From Geosiphon pyriformis (lineage: Eukaryota > Glomeromycota > Glomeromycetes > Archaeosporales > Geosiphonaceae), in NCBI GenBank assembly GCA_016748015.1, contig JAAOMT010000664.1, positions 1,364,756-1,428,755 of the forward strand: a stretch of DNA of 64,000 nucleotides. Direction: 5' to 3'. Under the pieces are notes generated by a model. The model saw nothing but the letters and a program-made list of their open reading frames with translations, did no database searches and was not told the origin of the DNA. Positions 35,753 through 47,953 of the stretch are shown piece by piece (the first letter of the stretch is position 1; every line of letters starts with the position of its first letter). Made by a program: the position numbers and the translations under genes.

Positions 35753-36827
35753 TTATCTTTTTATAATTTGAAAAACTTCATACTCCTCGACAGAGAAATT
35801 CATATGTTGATTTTCTGACCCAGGCATTATAGCATGCTCATAACTAATTGTCTTTTGACAAGTGCACGCTGAACTATTTTTAAAATCATTGCCACTCAAT
35901 CTAATATCCCATCCAAAATAGGGTCCCCAAACTGTTCCACCATAAGGTCCACATCCTGTAACAAATTTGCTAAGTATAGCATTTTCAGCATTGTCATCTC
36001 CAAGAGAAAAAATAAAACTTCCTTTTCCATCTAGCCACTGATCCCGAGAGTGCCAAGATTGTGGGTTAAAGCCGCCAATTATCTGACCAGTTCCTTTCAC
36101 TTTGATTACGCTAATTGTTGCTCCTTTATCATCGCATAATCGATGGAAATCAGCTGGAGTAAATCCGTCTCGACTGCCTCGAAGTAACAATTTAAAATCA
36201 TTTCCAAGTTTGCTTTCAAAAGGAGTATTTTTGTTTTTGCCTTGAAACCAATGATCAAGCTGCTTTATATTATGTAACTTAAGAAGCTTTGAACCAGTTG
36301 ATCGGAATGGCTGAGCGTCTACAGATTTTTGATGACTACCCGGTACGAGATAATGATGTAAAAGATCTTCATATAAAGTTCCAGGTAAAATTCTCGCAAA
36401 TGGTTTGACTTTGTGATAGAAGTCAACTGAAGATATGTGAAAGAAGCGGATTAAAGGTAGAAGCCTTTCGATGGATTCCTTAAAGGCGTTTAAGTTTTCA
36501 TCTGTCCAGTAAGGAACTTTTTTCGTCTGAATATTGTTATCTAATTTAGCAATTCCCCATTCTACAATCTTTTCCCATATTTCAGATTCTTCTATATTTA
36601 GATCATCCTGGGTTAAAATTGAGACAAGAGCCTTTTCACTAAGAGAGGTAAAATCTTGCGAATCGAAAACTATGGCTGGATTGTTAGCAGCTATTTCGGT
36701 GCAGAATTTTTNNNNNNNNNNNNNNNNNNNNTTCGCCAACTATAATTCTAATATCAGAGAATTTCTGACTGTCAAATAAATTTCCAAAATCATTGGATAA
36801 AGCGTGAAAGTATTGTTGGGGTGACAT
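35753..36827 (-). CDS. BTB-BACK-TLDc protein, copy 3 (assembly gap inside)
   Basis: The ATG lies at 36827-36825. Exon 1 is present for 32 codons (to IIVGE), then 20 Ns, then exon 2 from FCTEIAANNP to the TAA at 35753. The BACK part is nearly identical to copy 1, with His for Asn in LIRFFHISS. The linker (SKLLKLHNIKQLDHWF) and three TLDc loops differ: SRDQWLDGKGSF against SRGEFLNGERSF, GPYGGTVWGPYFGWDIRLS against GPYGGKDLGPYFGNLNMSLS, and SSACTCQKTISY against SSGCYCQKTINY. About 440 bases of copy 1 (rest of BTB, intron, start of exon 2) correspond to the 20-N gap, and the bases at the gap edge (AAAAATTC) do not match copy 1. It is therefore uncertain whether the gene is intact. 3' flank and promoter are shared with copy 1. 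Confidence 0.8.
36712..36731. other. Assembly gap (20 N), undersized
   Basis: The two edges are about 440 bases apart in copy 1. The gap falls in the same part of the gene as the gap in copy 2, which suggests collapse of near-identical reads, or alternatively a real deletion wrongly bridged. Confidence 0.85.
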
Positions 36828-36939
36828 CGGTAAAATATGAGAAGTTTGGGTGAGGTCTTTTTTCCCTACGATCAGTATATATATTTATCCGGAGGTGAAG
36901 TCACATGTTAACCCGCACATTATCGATTGATCAATTAAT
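36828..36939 (-). promoter_or_regulatory. Promoter block of BTB-TLDc copy 3
   Basis: The same core on the minus strand (TTGATCAATCGATAATG, within 36915-36939), GGTTAACATGTGAC, and AAACTTCTCATATTTTACC before the ATG. Similarity to copies 1 and 2 ends exactly at the upstream side of the core. Confidence 0.6.
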
Positions 36940-37586
36940 TCCGAGTCTTTAAAAATTCCCCATTATGTTGGTTCTTTAAACATTATCTCTGAGAGGTCAT
37001 TCTTAATAAAACCGCCTCCAAAGATCACAGCCTCTATTTGAAAAGCATGAAATATCTAAACTGTTAATTTTGAATCCAGATTACTCTTGACTGAAACTTT
37101 TTCTTTATTATATTTACTCTCAAACTATCAAACCATTTAATAAATTAATGAGAATATTTTTTTTTAAAATAAGTTATTCAGAATTGGTCGATTTTGGTCA
37201 TTTTTCCATATTTACATTCATCTTTCCAAATAATTCAGATTGTTTAATAAAGAATTTCTTAATTTAAAGAGAAAAAATATTTTGGCAGTAATTTTTTATC
37301 AATAATAAAAACTAGTGATCAAAGTTTTTTTTAAAGTTCCATTTCAAGATATTGAAATATTTTATTCACAATAAGCAATTTTTTCGAACAAAATTGATTG
37401 ATTCTATTATCGTACTTTTTCATTCTAACTATGATTCTTTTAAATCTTATAGAAAACGAAATCCAAAACTCCATAATTCTTCCTAAATTATTTTAATTTG
37501 TTTTTTCCTAAAACGCTTACAAACTATCAAAAAATTATAAACAAAATTTTTAGGACGACTAAGATTTTTATTCTTCATTAGAATAC

Positions 37587-37587
<1 letters not shown>
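36940..37587. other. Intergenic with a coding-like scrap
   Basis: On the minus strand near 36965-37045 a frame reads QIEAVIFGGGFIKNDLSEIM then FKEPT and a stop; family unknown. The rest is A+T-rich spacer. The open frame at 37483-37707 is mainly translation of the microsatellite that follows. Confidence 0.3.

Positions 37588-37664
<77 letters not shown>
37588..37664 (+). repeat. (ATT)n microsatellite, about 25 units
   Basis: An uninterrupted trinucleotide run of about 76 bases, the longest in the window. Confidence 0.95.
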
Positions 37665-37665
<1 letters not shown>

Positions 37666-38544
37666 AATTATTGTAATCAGTTTCTTGGTTATTGATTCTA
37701 TTTGCAATTTCTAGTCGATATTGTTTTTTGGAATAAGACATTTTAAGCCTAATTTCTACAAAATTGTAAAATACTATCAATCAAAAATTGTATATAATAG
37801 TAGTAATGTAACTTTACAATTAGATTTTTCCTTTATCTATTTCATAGAAAGGTGTTCAGGTACTCTGGAAAATTATAAAATTACTTGCATTAAATGTTTT
37901 TTGCTAAATTAATAAGGATTTATCTGAGAAAATCAGTTGTATTAAAGTATTGATATGTCATAACAAATTGCAAGTTTCAAAAGACCTCATCTATAACAAA
38001 TTGATTTATAATATTCTTTTGTTCAGAGGATAATTCCGTTGCTGATAATCTCTGATCATCTTCAAATATCGAGCTAAAAATCTTCTCTTATTGAATTAAG
38101 GAAAGTTTGTCAGCAAACCTCTCCAGAATAAATTCGTAGAATAAATGTATAACATTCAAGGAAATTCTACCAAAAATTTCGATAATTTTATAATGTATTC
38201 TTTATTGTAATTGTTCAAGTCTTTACATAGCAAAAAAATATGAAAGATTTAATTTTATAGACATTTAAATGATAATTAAAATTAATCAAAGCCAAAAGTT
38301 TTTGAGTATGATATTATTTAGCGTTAAAAATTTATTTAATAGATGCATTATATAATTTTAAATTTCATTATAAGGTTAATAGAAATTTTAGCAAATAAAA
38401 ATTTTAAAATACATATTTTGGTACTTTTCTATATTAAGATAAACGACACTGTTCAAACGCTATTAAATGCAGTCTTACTCGTTTTCTAATGATTAGTTGA
38501 CGAATTTGAAAGACCATTATGAAACTTATCGTTAAATTATTGGA
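37665..38544. other. Intergenic spacer
   Basis: Moderately A+T-rich. The open frame at 37721-37912 has no recognisable features. No gene was seen. Confidence 0.4.
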
Positions 38545-38840
38545 ATAATGCTTTTTTTCAAGATGATAAACCCATGAAATTGCTACATCAAGTAAATATT
38601 CATTATAAAGCAGTTCCTCAACCCCCAGAATGAATGCCTATTTTAATAAGAGCTAGAAATTTTATTTAAATAGGTAGTTTCACTAAATTCATCTTGATAA
38701 AATGAAATTTGAGCTTGACCCAATTAGTTAGTAATAGATTTGGAAAGAGGGGCTTTGAATATGAAAGGAGGAGCTGAAGCTGTTTCCAATTTTTCAAGTA
38801 AATCAACACCATTTGGAGATATTTATCTAAATAGTTTTAT
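38545..38840 (+). other. Frame-broken coding remnant, family unknown
   Basis: The + strand reads NNAFFQDDKPMKLLHQVNIH then YKAVPQPPE, a stop, MPILIRARNF, then in another frame DLERGALNMKGGAEAVSNFS followed by SKSTPFGDIYL. Residue use is clearly protein-like and base composition is higher in G+C than the surroundings. I cannot assign a family. The last piece has a faint likeness to the kinase motif seen at 585-615 (TPAGDIYSF), which is not enough for a call. Confidence 0.3.
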
Positions 38841-41800
38841 TTACTTATTTACATATTCTGCTCTATTTGTTTTTATTTTTTTTAACAAAGTTATTTAATT
38901 TACATGACTTATAAAAAAAGAAAATAAAGTTAATATAATCTATAAAATTAATTCTGTTTTTCATCATACTTAAAATCAAATTTTTAATAAAAAATTTTTT
39001 TTAGCTTCAAGTTATTATATTTTAAACATACCAATATTTTAAATATCTATAACCAGAAAATAATTATTAAATGGAAAACCAAGTTGCAATAGCAACAGCA
39101 GAATAAGCTTAAATATCCACTACAAAATTGAATTAAAAGAAATAAGTTAATCGATAAAAATTATTAATTGTTTTTACAGTTATCATATTCTTAATTCAAG
39201 GTTTCTTCAACAATTATATTTTTAAGGATCTTAAAATTTTTTTAATACACATTCCAGAAATTAAGAATGAATTTAAGATGAACTTGTTTTGCTTTTAAAA
39301 CCGATAATAATTATCTAAAATATATCAAATCAGATAATACAACCAATTGCTAATCCATATTAACTTTAGTAAATATATAATTGTTGCTATTGTTTAAAAT
39401 AAAAACTGGGTTGCTGTTTATAATTAAAAAAAACTAGACATAATAATTAGTATTAATAATACAAAACCAGGAAAACATTAAAAAAACAGAAAAAGCCAAC
39501 GTCCTATTTTTTAAAGAATAAAAACCAGACTTTAATACAATAAAAGTGTTTTAGAAAACATCAAAATAAATTGATTTTCTGGTATCTTAAAAAGAAAAAA
39601 AGAAATTGTTTTCGGGCTATTTTGTTCTTTTTTGCTATTTAAGCAGCAGTAAAAAGTTTTTTTATTATAATATTAAGTTGAATTTATAAGTTAAAATAAA
39701 TATTATTATATTTTTAAAATTAATTGTTAACTTAATTATTTACTCTATTTATTTAAATTTATAAAACAACTTTCAAAATAGTAAAACTCTTTTCATATTT
39801 AATGTTATATGTGAATATATATAACAAAAATAAAAATAATTAATTTAATTAGTTTCAAAATTACAATTACTAATATTTTCAAAAAATCTAAAAATTAAGA
39901 AATAATTTGTGATTTTTAATAAAAGATAATATAATTTTTATAATTTTATGTTTCAGTTAATACTTTTATATTTAAATAACAAATAACAAATATTTTTAAC
40001 AAATATTTATTTAATAAATTACAAAAGCAAGCTTTTTACTTTTAAAGCTAATTTTAATCATGAAAAAAAGATATTAATTTGATTTTTATCTGAAAATAAG
40101 AAAATGTTTTAAGTAGTTTTACTGTCAAATATCCGATAAATTCAAATATTTCTTACAGCTTCAAAAGGTCTTTTTATATATAATTAATTAAAAAAACAAC
40201 TAACCAAATCAACAGTTATGTTTTAATTAAATCAATTACTAATTTAAAATATTAATACTTAATACATAATTAATTGATATAAAATCTTCCACCATAACAA
40301 TTTTATTACAAACTAGAGTAATAAACTACCAAATAGCAAAAAAATTACATTAAAAAAACTTTAATAAATTTTTAAACAATTCAATTAATATAATTAATTT
40401 AAAATAACTTGAAGATAAAAAAATAATTTGTAATTATTAGCAAAAAATAACAGAGGTCTTATAATTTTAAGTCCTATTAGCACTTTTAAAACTTAGTAAC
40501 AGATTAATTGATTAATTATTGTTATTATTTCCAAAAACTATATTAGTAATTATTTGCTGCAATTAATTTTGTTAGTTTGTTTTTAATTTCAATAATATTA
40601 CAAGTATAATTTATTGTTTTTTATTTTTATTGTTAAGAATTTGATTAAAAAATTAAAGTTTTTGTTTGTTTTATAGAAAAATAATATTTAAGATAAAACA
40701 TCAACAACAACAACAAAAACACAAAATAAAAATAGAAATCATGTTAAAGAAATATTTTAATTAAATAAATTAATTGTAAATAACTATATTATATATTTCA
40801 TTAATTATAATTTTTTGCAATATTATGTTTAAAAACAAAACAAAAATTTTTAATAAAACAATAAATGCGGTGTTTTGCTTAGCTGTATTTGTCACTTCAA
40901 AGTATAAAAATCCTATTTTTTGTATGAATATATAATTTTCTTAACAACATAGTTATAAATTATTTTATAATGAATACTAAAAATTGACAGTAAAAGTTAA
41001 AATTTTATAATATAGCTTCAAATAAAATTCGGAATCAAACTAAAAAGCCATTTAAATTTAAAATTAATACCTAATTATTATTGTTTGCAAGCAAAACATT
41101 CAAAAAAAGTTTTGATTTATATATTAATATTCTTTATATTTGTAACTGAAAATTTTCTGCATAAACTCAATTATATACTAGTTTTTTTATTATGAATATT
41201 GTTAACGATAGTTTTAAGTTTATATGAAATTAGTATTACACATAATTTCTTGCAAAACCAAGGAAAGAATTTTCATGTTTGTTTTTAATTTAAAATTTCG
41301 CATCTTTTGATTTAATATTTATTTTCTTACAGTTTTAATTATATAAGCAAATAAAACATTTAAAAAGCTGTTTAAAATTTTGAAAATCTTTTTTTCATAT
41401 TGCAATTGTTATATTACACAAATAGTCTTGTATACACAGAATTCAAATATATGTGATAACATATTTGCACTTTTTTTTAATATAAAACTGTTTTTGTAAT
41501 TTGTATATATTCTAATAATGGTCAAATACCATACCAATAATATTACAAAAAAACTTATTTTAACGGCAAAAAACCTTGATAAGCATGTTATGATTAACAA
41601 AATATATACAAACAAAATATGTAATGGTCGGAAGTGGATATATCCAAAATTCAGAGTGAAAAATGCTTCAATATAAAAAATGCAAATTAATAATAGACGA
41701 AATACTAATAATACTTGAAAAAAAAATTTCAGATTTTGTTGAATGGGGCTATTCTTAATCAAAATAGAAATTTTTTATTCATATATAAATAATATATTTG

Positions 41801-42612
41801 AAGAATAATTTTTTTTTAAAAAGTTTGCCTTTAGCTAATTTGCATTTTGTAAGAGTTTTATTAAGATATTTTTTAAAACCATTTTTAATTTTCAACCGAG
41901 AAAATAATTGAAAAATGTGCCATTGTTATTTTTTAGAATTTAATCTTTTTAATTTAATTCGTAGTTTATTATAATTATTATAAAAACAATAAAATCAAAC
42001 ATGTATTATAGTTTAAAATGAAAATTTATTAATTTGAAAGGTAGCAATTTTCTAATTTAACATAACTAAAGAAAAAATATTATTTCAAAATTCTTATAAA
42101 TAAAATTTATTGCAAATTTGTAAATATAACAAAGATTTTATTGATCAATATTCAAAATACATGTTTTTTTAAAAAAAAATACAAAATAAGTTAAAAATAT
42201 TTTTGGCATGATAATTTTTATTTTATAAAAAAGTTTAAAATAACTAAAATAGTCTTTGCACTAAATATTTTATTTGAAAATTTGATGCAATAATTTTCAT
42301 TAAAATAAAATCTATTGGATTGAATTACAATAGTACATGTATCTTCAAAAACCCTTTTTATTTCTTTTTCTTTAAAGTTTTATAAATATTTGCTTGGGAA
42401 AATATTGAATTTTGATGATTGAAATGTATATTATACATGATTGATTGCTTTAGTGAAATATTGATTTTTTTTACATGTTACCCTTAGAAAATAAAGATTC
42501 CAAGCCCCGTAATTTGCTGACCATGATATTGGCAATTTGAGGATTTAATATACTTCTGTAGCGATATTTAATAATCCCAGAATAAATACCTCCTATCCAT
42601 TTATGCATCTAT
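38841..42612. other. A+T island
   Basis: A long A+T-dominated stretch (about 38870-42560). The one longer open frame, 41409-41762 on the minus strand (117 codons), is hydrophobic throughout with several possible membrane segments. It may be a chance product of A+T-rich sequence and no family is recognised. A short stretch at 42480-42612 near the F-box gene's 3' end has normal composition. Confidence 0.4.
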
Positions 42613-43817
42613 TTACACATCGTGGAATACGACAAACCTTCCCACATTGCGATTAATAAAATCGGTCATTTCTGGTGCAATAGATTCGCATTCAATAACT
42701 TGAAATTCCTCCATCTTTCCAAAATTCGCATCCAAAACCGGTTCAAGAGCTGTCAATGTTAGATTCTTGCATTGAAGAAATGCCAATGATTCCAAGTTCC
42801 GACATTGAGCTATTATTGTCATAGGGGGACAATCCTTGAAATCAACATGTGAAAAGGTGAGATGAGTGACATTTTCAGACTTATTTAGAAGGCCATCGAT
42901 AATAGTATTAATGTTGCCACGAAAATTCCGAAGTGATAGACGTGAAATACGTTTAAGCTGAGCGATTGATGTGCCCAGGTATTCATGATTGTCAGCTCTA
43001 GCTAGGAAAAACCATAATTCTGGAAGGATTTCCAAGCTTTTCTAGATGAATTTTGTATTGAGAGATGAAATTATTTTAGTTTTGAAGTGGAACCTGAATC
43101 ATAAAATTTGTATGAGAAATAAAATAAATTTTATCCACTTACCAAGCATAAATCACTGGTAGGCAATATATCAAACAAAACAGGCCTTTTTAAAAAAGGT
43201 GAACAATCCAATCGACACCAATTAACTCCACTAAAGAACTCTCGAAATTCTGGATTCTCAGCCAAAAAATTACAAAACCCTCCATTCGTATGTGACGTAT
43301 AATCGCCGCTTAATTGCGTTATTTTTGCACCACGAGCCATCATCGCCATTAACACAGCTTTGAAAACATTCGACATTGGTTGTGAAAAATCAGGGTCATT
43401 ATCTCTACACCATCTAGTGATAATTCGATGCATTTTGGTATAATCCAAATGTCGAACAAAATGAGGATAATCAAAAGTCAACGAAGCAGAATTTCTTGGG
43501 CGTTGAACAACTTTCGTCCAGAAACTTCGGCCCCAAAATTCACGTGGTAAAAGGAGACGACGTTCACTATCACTCAAGAAAGCGAGAAAGATTGTGATGA
43601 CTTTGTGATGACGATGACAAATCGCTGCAAATGGACGCTCCCATAAAATTGGCGCAGTAACTTTGCACCATTGTTTGCAAACTAACACACAATTGTAAAG
43701 GTTTTTTGTGTGAAATTGGGAATTGGAAGTTGGTGAGAGATGATTTATAATTTTTTGAAGAATCTCGGGTGGAAGAGCTTCTACCGTTCCTATTGTAGTG
43801 CCAATCAATTCAGCCAT
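42613..43817 (-). CDS. F-box protein with degenerate leucine-rich repeats (2 exons)
   Basis: Exon 1 is 43817-43143 and exon 2 is 43041-42613, with a 101-base GTAAGT...TAG intron; the product is 367 residues. An F-box covers about residues 13-62 (EALPPEILQKIINHLSP, then CVLVCKQWCKVTAPILWERPF). The C-terminal third has LRR-like strands (LKRISRLSLRNF, VTHLTFSHVDF, LESLAFLQCKNLTLTALEP). Such proteins typically recruit substrates to SCF (Skp1-cullin1) ubiquitin ligases. F-box genes of this layout form a very large family in Rhizophagus. The substrate is unknown. No signal peptide or membrane segment is seen. Both exons are open and the splice sites are canonical, so the gene looks functional. Confidence 0.87.
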
Positions 43818-46800
43818 TACTTTTTGACGTAATGACCTGACCTATGGTAAGAAAAAATTGAAAAAATACGAAATATTATTTTGGCATTAGTAAAATAAAA
43901 TTTCGAATATTTTCATATTGGAAAATATCTGCAAAAAAAAGAATTCGTTGTCAGGTTTATGTATTTTCCCACACAGCCCAAAGATTTGCACTTATATAGT
44001 GACACCAAATCTTGGGTTTTGATAAGTTTGATGATTGTAAACAATAATTAGCCAACAATGACATAACACTTTGGATTGATAGGATAACCTTTTTTAGGCT
44101 AAGAAAATAGACACTTCATTTGGTCTTAAGCAATATAAATGTCTTTTTTTTAAAAAAATATTTGAATTTGATGCATAAAACTTTCAACCACTTTAATATG
44201 GAGAATTCAATTTCAGACTCAAAATTTTGAAAATGTCATAAAACAATAGGAAGAGTTTTAATATATTCAATTATTAAATGAAGAAAAATTCTTATTTATT
44301 ATTGAATCTTTTAATTAAATTACTGCATATATCTTATTCATTATTCTTATTACCATTATTATTTTTGTAAAATATTACAAAATACCCAAAAGTTTTATTT
44401 TTATGAATGGAGAATTTATTTATAAAAAGAATAATAAAATTAAAATATTTAAATATTGAGATCAATTACTTTTTATGTTTGATAAAAGAATCAATTTTTT
44501 AGGATCTAATTATTTTCATAATAATTAATTTATTTAAAAATATTAATAAACTTATCATTTCTATCTTATCAGTCTAAAGTAAAAATATTATTGAAATTTT
44601 CATCAGTATAATTCTATTAATATTATTAAATAAGTAAAAGATTAATTTTACAACATAAAAACTCAAATTAAATAACATTAAAAGCTTATTTAGTTTCATA
44701 TTTCAGAGTATTTACAATTATTTTACTAACTAGAAAGTTTATTTTTTGAAAATTATATCCAAATATTTAAATTACAAAAAGTTAAAATTTAATTTTTTAA
44801 ATAATAAAAAGATTTATAATAATTATTTTTTTTAGATTAATAATTAATATATTGTTATTTAAATTAATCATCACATTTACTTGAATTAAATTATGTTTAA
44901 ATTAATTCAAAAACAATAAAACCAATTTTTAATAAAATATAACTAATTAAACAAAAAATATAAAATAATATCATTTTTTAAAGAATTTCAAAGAATAATT
45001 AACTTGTAAAGTAAAATAAAAAACGATAATATTGTAAAAAATTCCAAAGCTTTTGTTTAAATATATATTTGTCACTTGACAGACTTAATGAAAATTACAA
45101 AAATTTAATAAGATTCAATTAACAATAATTTCAGATTTTTTTTGTTAAAATACTTATAGCCAAGGATAACAAAAGATTTTTGATGATTTAAATATCAATT
45201 GAATTAAAAAGTAAATATTTTTGAAAAGTCTTTTAATTGGCTTAAATAGTATTAAAACAAAGTAATTGATTAATTAAAGTTTTATTTTATATTTTTTTGA
45301 AACACTTGAATGATTTATTTTGTACATATTTAAATATATTTTAGAATTATATTTTTATCTCAATAAATAAGGCTTACTTTTGGCTTTTAAATTGTTGTAT
45401 AATTTATTAATTGAAAAATTAAAAATCTCTTATAGACAAAATATATTGGATGAAAAGATAGTAATTTGATATTAAGCAGTTTTTTAATTTTAATTCTTAG
45501 GCTTTTGTTGAATTATATAATTTTATAAATTTTAAAATGTTCTTAAGCTTATTTAAAATGAAAAGAATTCAAAGATTGACCGAGAAAATTGAATGATTAA
45601 AAGTTCCGAAGAAAAGAAAAAATTCAAATTCAATGAAAAAAAGGTAGAATTTAATGTTGAATCTAAATAAACTAATCCATAGATTGTAGTGGCTAATTTT
45701 GCAAAACCAATTCATCACATTAACTTAAGCATCTACGTTAAATTCGTTGATATTGAAAAAAAGTTTAATTTTTATTGGGTTTGTTATAAATGTGATAAAA
45801 TAAAGCCCGAGAAAAAATAGCTTAATTATAACTTTAAATAGGATTAGGTTTTAATTTTTTTGATTCTTATCAGCTAATTGCTTTGCCAAAAATGTTGAAT
45901 TAAATCAATAATTAAAAATTGTCTTTTTAAAGTTTCAAGAATTAAACACGAAAATTTAACTACTATTTTTACATAGTATAGATTTTAAAGTTTGAACATT
46001 TTAAAATTTTGGGTTTGGCCTAAAATTAAAATCAAATGTTGTTTAAGAAACTTAAATAAGTATCAAGAAAAAAATTGTTTTTGAATACGGCAAAGAAAGT
46101 TTACATATATCGATTGTGAAATCCCAAATTGGCAAATTATTTTTTTAATTCAAAAACAAACAAACAAACTAAAAATATAAAAATATAAAAATATAAAAAT
46201 CTTTGAATTTATTTTTATCAAGGTTTTTTGAGTATTAAAAAGAGCTATCTGATTTTTGATACATGAAACTCTTTTATTCTTTTTAAATTATTTATTTTTT
46301 AAAAAAAATTAAAAGCTTAATTTGAAATAAAATAATAGCTTTTAATGTATATATTTTCATTAACATATTATCTAGCACCCATAATTCAAAGCCAGATTCG
46401 CTTTTGGAAATATTTTTGTTAAGCGAATAATAATCAGTTTTTAATATTTAAATAATTCTTAATATTAATTAATTTGAAATGATGCCAAACGTGATTAGAA
46501 TAAAGGAAAATAATCATTCATTCTTCAATCTCGATTAAAGTTTATTAAATATCTCATATCTGACAGTTTTATTTTGTTCACATGTCAAATCTAAAGTCAC
46601 AGATTTTCTCGCTGCAAACAATGCATGCATCATGATAAATGCATACATCATGTTAGTGGCTGATTTTTATTATTTTACCAAATATGCATCTGAAGGGCCT
46701 GGGAGTATCCCGAATGCTTTTTGTGGTTTCGAAACCAGTTACCGCTTCAAACATGTCCGACTGCAAATTACTTTCTTAAAAATGTATGTATGCTATCTTT

Positions 46801-47804
46801 GATAAGAATTAATAAATTGAATAAAATTCGAAAGACATAGAGCTTCCTAAAAAGTAATTCAAACACAGGCTACCAACTCATAATTCTTTAGAGTAATTCA
46901 GGAAATATTTCGAATTGCAGCAAAATAATAATTTAGCTACCAATAATGCGATGTTATTGTTACACTAAATAAACAAAGTTCCTTTAAAAACTGAGCAATA
47001 CAAAATTAGCAAAAGCAATTAATACAATTAAACTTATATTTTCGGTTGGCTTCACAATGAATGTCCTTATGCACAAATGTCCTATAATTATTCAATCCCG
47101 AAGACCTTTTGGGAATATTTTACATGTTGATAGAAAATTCTACCATTTCTTTGTAAACTTTAAAAAGTGAAACAGCCTATAATTCCTTTGGCTTTATATT
47201 TCGCTCAAATCTTGAAGTTGTGTGTAATTTTTCAAGTTCAAAACCTGAAATTTAAACTTCTATTTTACTCATTAAAGATGTAACTTTTTTATGCTATATT
47301 CTTTGAAAAACTAAAGGTATTTAATTATTATTATTATTATTATTATTATTGATGTATTGGAACGTTTCAATATTTCTCTAATTAAACTTTCAGGGCATTA
47401 ATTTAGAACAGTGTTGTAATACAAATATAATACATTCAGTACAATTTGTGGTTTTAGCCCGAAACCACGGGAATAAATCTTATTCGCAGTAATAGCATAA
47501 CACTAATCTGTTTTTTAATACAATTATAAATTCAACTACTTTCCTCTTATCATATTTCCCTCAAGCAGCACCAATCATTAGAACTTCTCAAAGCAATCGT
47601 ACTCGAGCATCAATGAGTGAGTGTATGAACACGGGCTAATTCTGTGCTTGATTAAAAATGCAATAAAAACCTCTATAAAATGAAGACTCACAAATTTTTT
47701 ATTTTGGACATTCAAAAAAACAAAATTAATTTTTGAAAGATGAATGAAGAAAATTTAATTTTATCTTTGATTAATCGGATTATAGAAAGGGTGATTATTT
47801 TTCC

Positions 47805-47848
<44 letters not shown>

Positions 47849-47953
47849 TTCTTCTTCTTCTTCTTTCAAGTTTCCTTTTGCTCGCACCCTGTATAAAGTT
47901 GGTCAATATATTGAATTAATTCCTTCTCATGATTTTCCTTTTCAATTTCTCAG
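43818..47953. other. Intergenic: A+T island, spacer and microsatellites
   Basis: An A+T island runs from about 44270 to 46500; no remnant in it is firm. From 46500 to 47700 composition is closer to genic, and it probably holds the promoter and missing first exon of the RasGAP gene. The sequence contains a perfect 12-base palindrome (GGTTTCGAAACC, about 46714) and a 7-base-stem hairpin (GTGGTTT...AAACCAC, about 47448). A (TTA)n tract lies at about 47324-47350. Confidence 0.4.
47806..47865 (+). repeat. (TTA)n-(CTT)n compound microsatellite
   Basis: About 13 TTA/ATT units followed by about 6 CTT units. It lies roughly 90 bases upstream of the first identified exon of the RasGAP gene, within its probable first intron or 5' region. 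Confidence 0.9.

Noticed and set aside
37483-37707. Minus frame with a long poly-Asn run
   Set aside because: The run is the translated (ATT)n microsatellite; flanking codons show no protein-like pattern.
47448-47470. GTGGTTT...AAACCAC hairpin as an RNA gene or terminator
   Set aside because: The stem is short and there is no tRNA or other RNA pattern around it; such hairpins occur by chance.
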